NCBI GenBank assembly: GCA_964486055.1
Contig: CAZALE010000001.1
Coordinates: 496,001 to 560,000, forward strand
Length of the DNA: 64,000 nucleotides
DNA from: J014 sp964486055
Lineage (GTDB): Bacteria; Acidobacteriota; Blastocatellia; Pyrinomonadales; Pyrinomonadaceae
Direction: 5' to 3'
Position numbers and translations under genes: made by a program. The first letter of the stretch is position 1, and the number at the start of each line of letters is the position of its first letter. Below the pieces are notes generated by a model. That model saw only the letters and a program-made list of their open reading frames with translations. It was not told the origin of the DNA and ran no database searches. Shown here in pieces: positions 62,877-64,000 of this stretch.

Positions 62877-62921
62877 TTTGTGACCCCAGTTGTGATAATA
62901 TGAGGCGGGAGGAGAAACTAT

Positions 62922-63200
62922 ATGCCAGACCTAGAGATGACATGTCTGCATTGCAGAGGGGTTTTTATTTTTAGCGAAAAGGAACAGGAGATTTTTTACA
63001 ATAAAAATCTACACCCGCCACAATACTGTCCTAAATGTAGATCGAAAAAGATGATGAATCGTGAGAATAGGCCGAGGAAATTCGAAATCATTTGTGATCA
63101 TTGCGGAAGGATGGACATGGTTCCGTTCCAGCCAAAGGTCGGTAGGGAAGTTCTATGCAGAAATTGTTATAACGCAATAAAGGCAAGAACAAGATTTTGA
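62922..63200 (+). CDS. double zinc-ribbon protein (zf-trcl type)
   Basis: 92 residues; GGAGGAG precedes the ATG. N-terminal zinc ribbon of zf-trcl type (LTCLHCRGVF..., PPQYCPKCRSKK) and a second ribbon (IICDHCGRMDMVPFQP..., EVLCRNCYNA), eight Cys in four CxxC pairs. Related small proteins are widespread and thought to bind nucleic acid or act in regulation; no specific role known. Third gene of the VOC operon. Confidence 0.85.
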   Translation: MPDLEMTCLHCRGVFIFSEKEQEIFYNKNLHPPQYCPKCRSKKMMNRENRPRKFEIICDHCGRMDMVPFQPKVGREVLCRNCYNAIKARTRF

Positions 63201-63236
63201 AATAATCTTAGAGGCGACAAAGTTTTTGGATTATCT

Positions 63237-64000
63237 ATGAAAACGGTGAAACTAGAGTTCAGCGAGAACATAGCAATAATAAAGCTAAATCGTCCAGAAA
63301 GTCTGAATGCGCTTTCAGCTCAGCTCGTTATCGATCTTCGTGAGGCGATTCAGAGATCTCTTTCGGAAGCAACTAGGTGCGTTTTAATCACTGGCGAAGG
63401 AAAAGCCTTTTGCTCGGGCGGTGATCTTCGTGAAATGAAGATGATGTGGGAAAAAGAAAACAAAACTGAGTCATTTTTAGAAGAACATTTACACTCTTTG
63501 CACGAACTGATTTTATTGATACGCGAATCGCCTGTGCCATTTGTGGCTGCAGTTAATGGAATATCAGCGGGAGCCGGCACGAACATTGCATTAGCTTGTG
63601 ATATTGTAATCGCTTCAACTCAAGCTGCTTTCAATGAAGCATTCATAAGAATCGGACTCTCTCCGGATTGTGGAGGAAGTTTTTTCTTACCTCGTTCAGT
63701 GGGTGAAAAAAGAGCAGCGGAGCTTTTTATGCTAGGCGAGACGATTTCAGCCCAGAAAGCCCTCGAGATTGGGATGATAAATCGGCTCTGCGCACCTGAA
63801 AATCTCATGCAAGAGGCATTTGAAGTAGCTAAGAAACTAGCTGAAATGCCGACCGCCTCTATTGCCAGAATCAAAAAGCTCCTCAATGAATCGTTTCATA
63901 ATTCGCTACGAGAACAACTTGAATTGGAACATGATTTACAAATAGATTCAGGCAGAGGAGAGGATTTTAAAGAGGGTGTTCTAGCGTTTTTTGAAAAACG
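63237..64000 (+). CDS. enoyl-CoA hydratase/isomerase family protein (truncated by window edge)
   Basis: An open frame from ATG 63237 to the right edge, 254 complete codons, so nearly the whole usual ~260 residues. Crotonase features: LNRPESLNALS, GEGKAFCSGGDLREM (CoA/oxyanion hole), VNGISAGAGTNIALACDIVIAS, FNEAFIRIGLSPDCGGSFFLPR and GMINRLCAPENL. The PDCGG form with NEAF resembles the PaaG isomerase group. It acts on acyl-CoA in beta-oxidation or aromatic catabolism. It starts 36 bases after the zinc-ribbon gene and probably shares its transcript. Confidence 0.9.
   Translation, partial: MKTVKLEFSENIAIIKLNRPESLNALSAQLVIDLREAIQRSLSEATRCVLITGEGKAFCSGGDLREMKMMWEKENKTESFLEEHLHSLHELILLIRESPVPFVAAVNGISAGAGTNIALACDIVIASTQAAFNEAFIRIGLSPDCGGSFFLPRSVGEKRAAELFMLGETISAQKALEIGMINRLCAPENLMQEAFEVAKKLAEMPTASIARIKKLLNESFHNSLREQLELEHDLQIDSGRGEDFKEGVLAFFEK

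Noticed and set aside
1..64000. tRNA, rRNA, CRISPR array, insertion sequence or prophage
   Set aside because: No T-arm-like tRNA signature, regularly spaced repeat, transposase or phage gene was recognised on reading both strands; a tRNA search program was not available to confirm this.

Overview
The window reads as a 64 kb piece of an AT-leaning (roughly 40% GC by eye, not counted) bacterial chromosome, most likely an acidobacterium of the Blastocatellia type. The evidence is indirect: two SusC-like TonB-dependent receptors with a carboxypeptidase-regulatory N-domain and a C-terminal Phe, several secreted proteins of acidobacterial style, a Thermus-type isocitrate dehydrogenase, a very large alpha-2-macroglobulin and a tetraether-synthase-like radical SAM protein. 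A run of exactly 100 N at 2216-2315, flanked by an identical 55-bp repeat, shows that this is a scaffold, probably metagenome-derived. No tRNA, rRNA, CRISPR array, transposase or prophage gene was recognised.

Layout. 1-5.4 kb: tail of a TonB receptor, a LolA-like secreted protein, the assembly gap, a VanX-type D,D-dipeptidase, and a pair made of a small beta-sandwich protein and a subtilisin-like protease. 5.4-19 kb: housekeeping genes (MTHFS, queE, moaA, aldehyde dehydrogenase, glmM, a GT-C-like membrane protein, lysS-moaC, an M50B protease, NFACT/RqcH). 19-24.3 kb: a minus-strand operon of pterin dehydratase, isocitrate dehydrogenase, PfkB kinase, unknown membrane protein, fabI and LOG. 24.3-34.1 kb: a lipoprotein, a complete TonB receptor and a 2001-residue alpha-2-macroglobulin whose thioester motif is lost. 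34.6-39.2 kb: a Cys-rich secreted protein, then a minus-strand group of SDR, Tes-like radical SAM enzyme and methyltransferase. 39.6-49.5 kb: an unusual PilT with a duplicated N-domain and a strong internal start, an aromatic-amino-acid decarboxylase diverging from three tandem APC permeases, and a secreted protein. 49.8-56.1 kb: a plus-strand run of 3-hydroxyacyl-CoA dehydrogenase, two M16 proteases, a UbiD decarboxylase and a metallophosphoesterase. 56.1-59.2 kb: a minus-strand operon of hemD, an alkaline-phosphatase-superfamily enzyme and a UMF1 transporter. 59.2-64 kb: a sugar nucleotidyltransferase-like protein, a methyltransferase, and a VOC / histone-deacetylase-like / zinc-ribbon / enoyl-CoA hydratase operon running off the right edge.

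Expression signals fall into two classes. Genes inside operons usually have Shine-Dalgarno sequences or ATGA overlaps. Several first genes (MTHFS, aldehyde dehydrogenase, glmM, lysS, hemD, perhaps queE) have no Shine-Dalgarno and carry a -10-like hexamer ending only 5 to 13 bases before the start codon, which suggests leaderless mRNAs.

The most interesting loci are the Tes-like radical SAM group (candidate membrane-spanning lipid synthesis), the PilT gene that may give two products, the decarboxylase plus three permeases, and an unannotated 45-codon Cys-rich ORF at 41552-41689.
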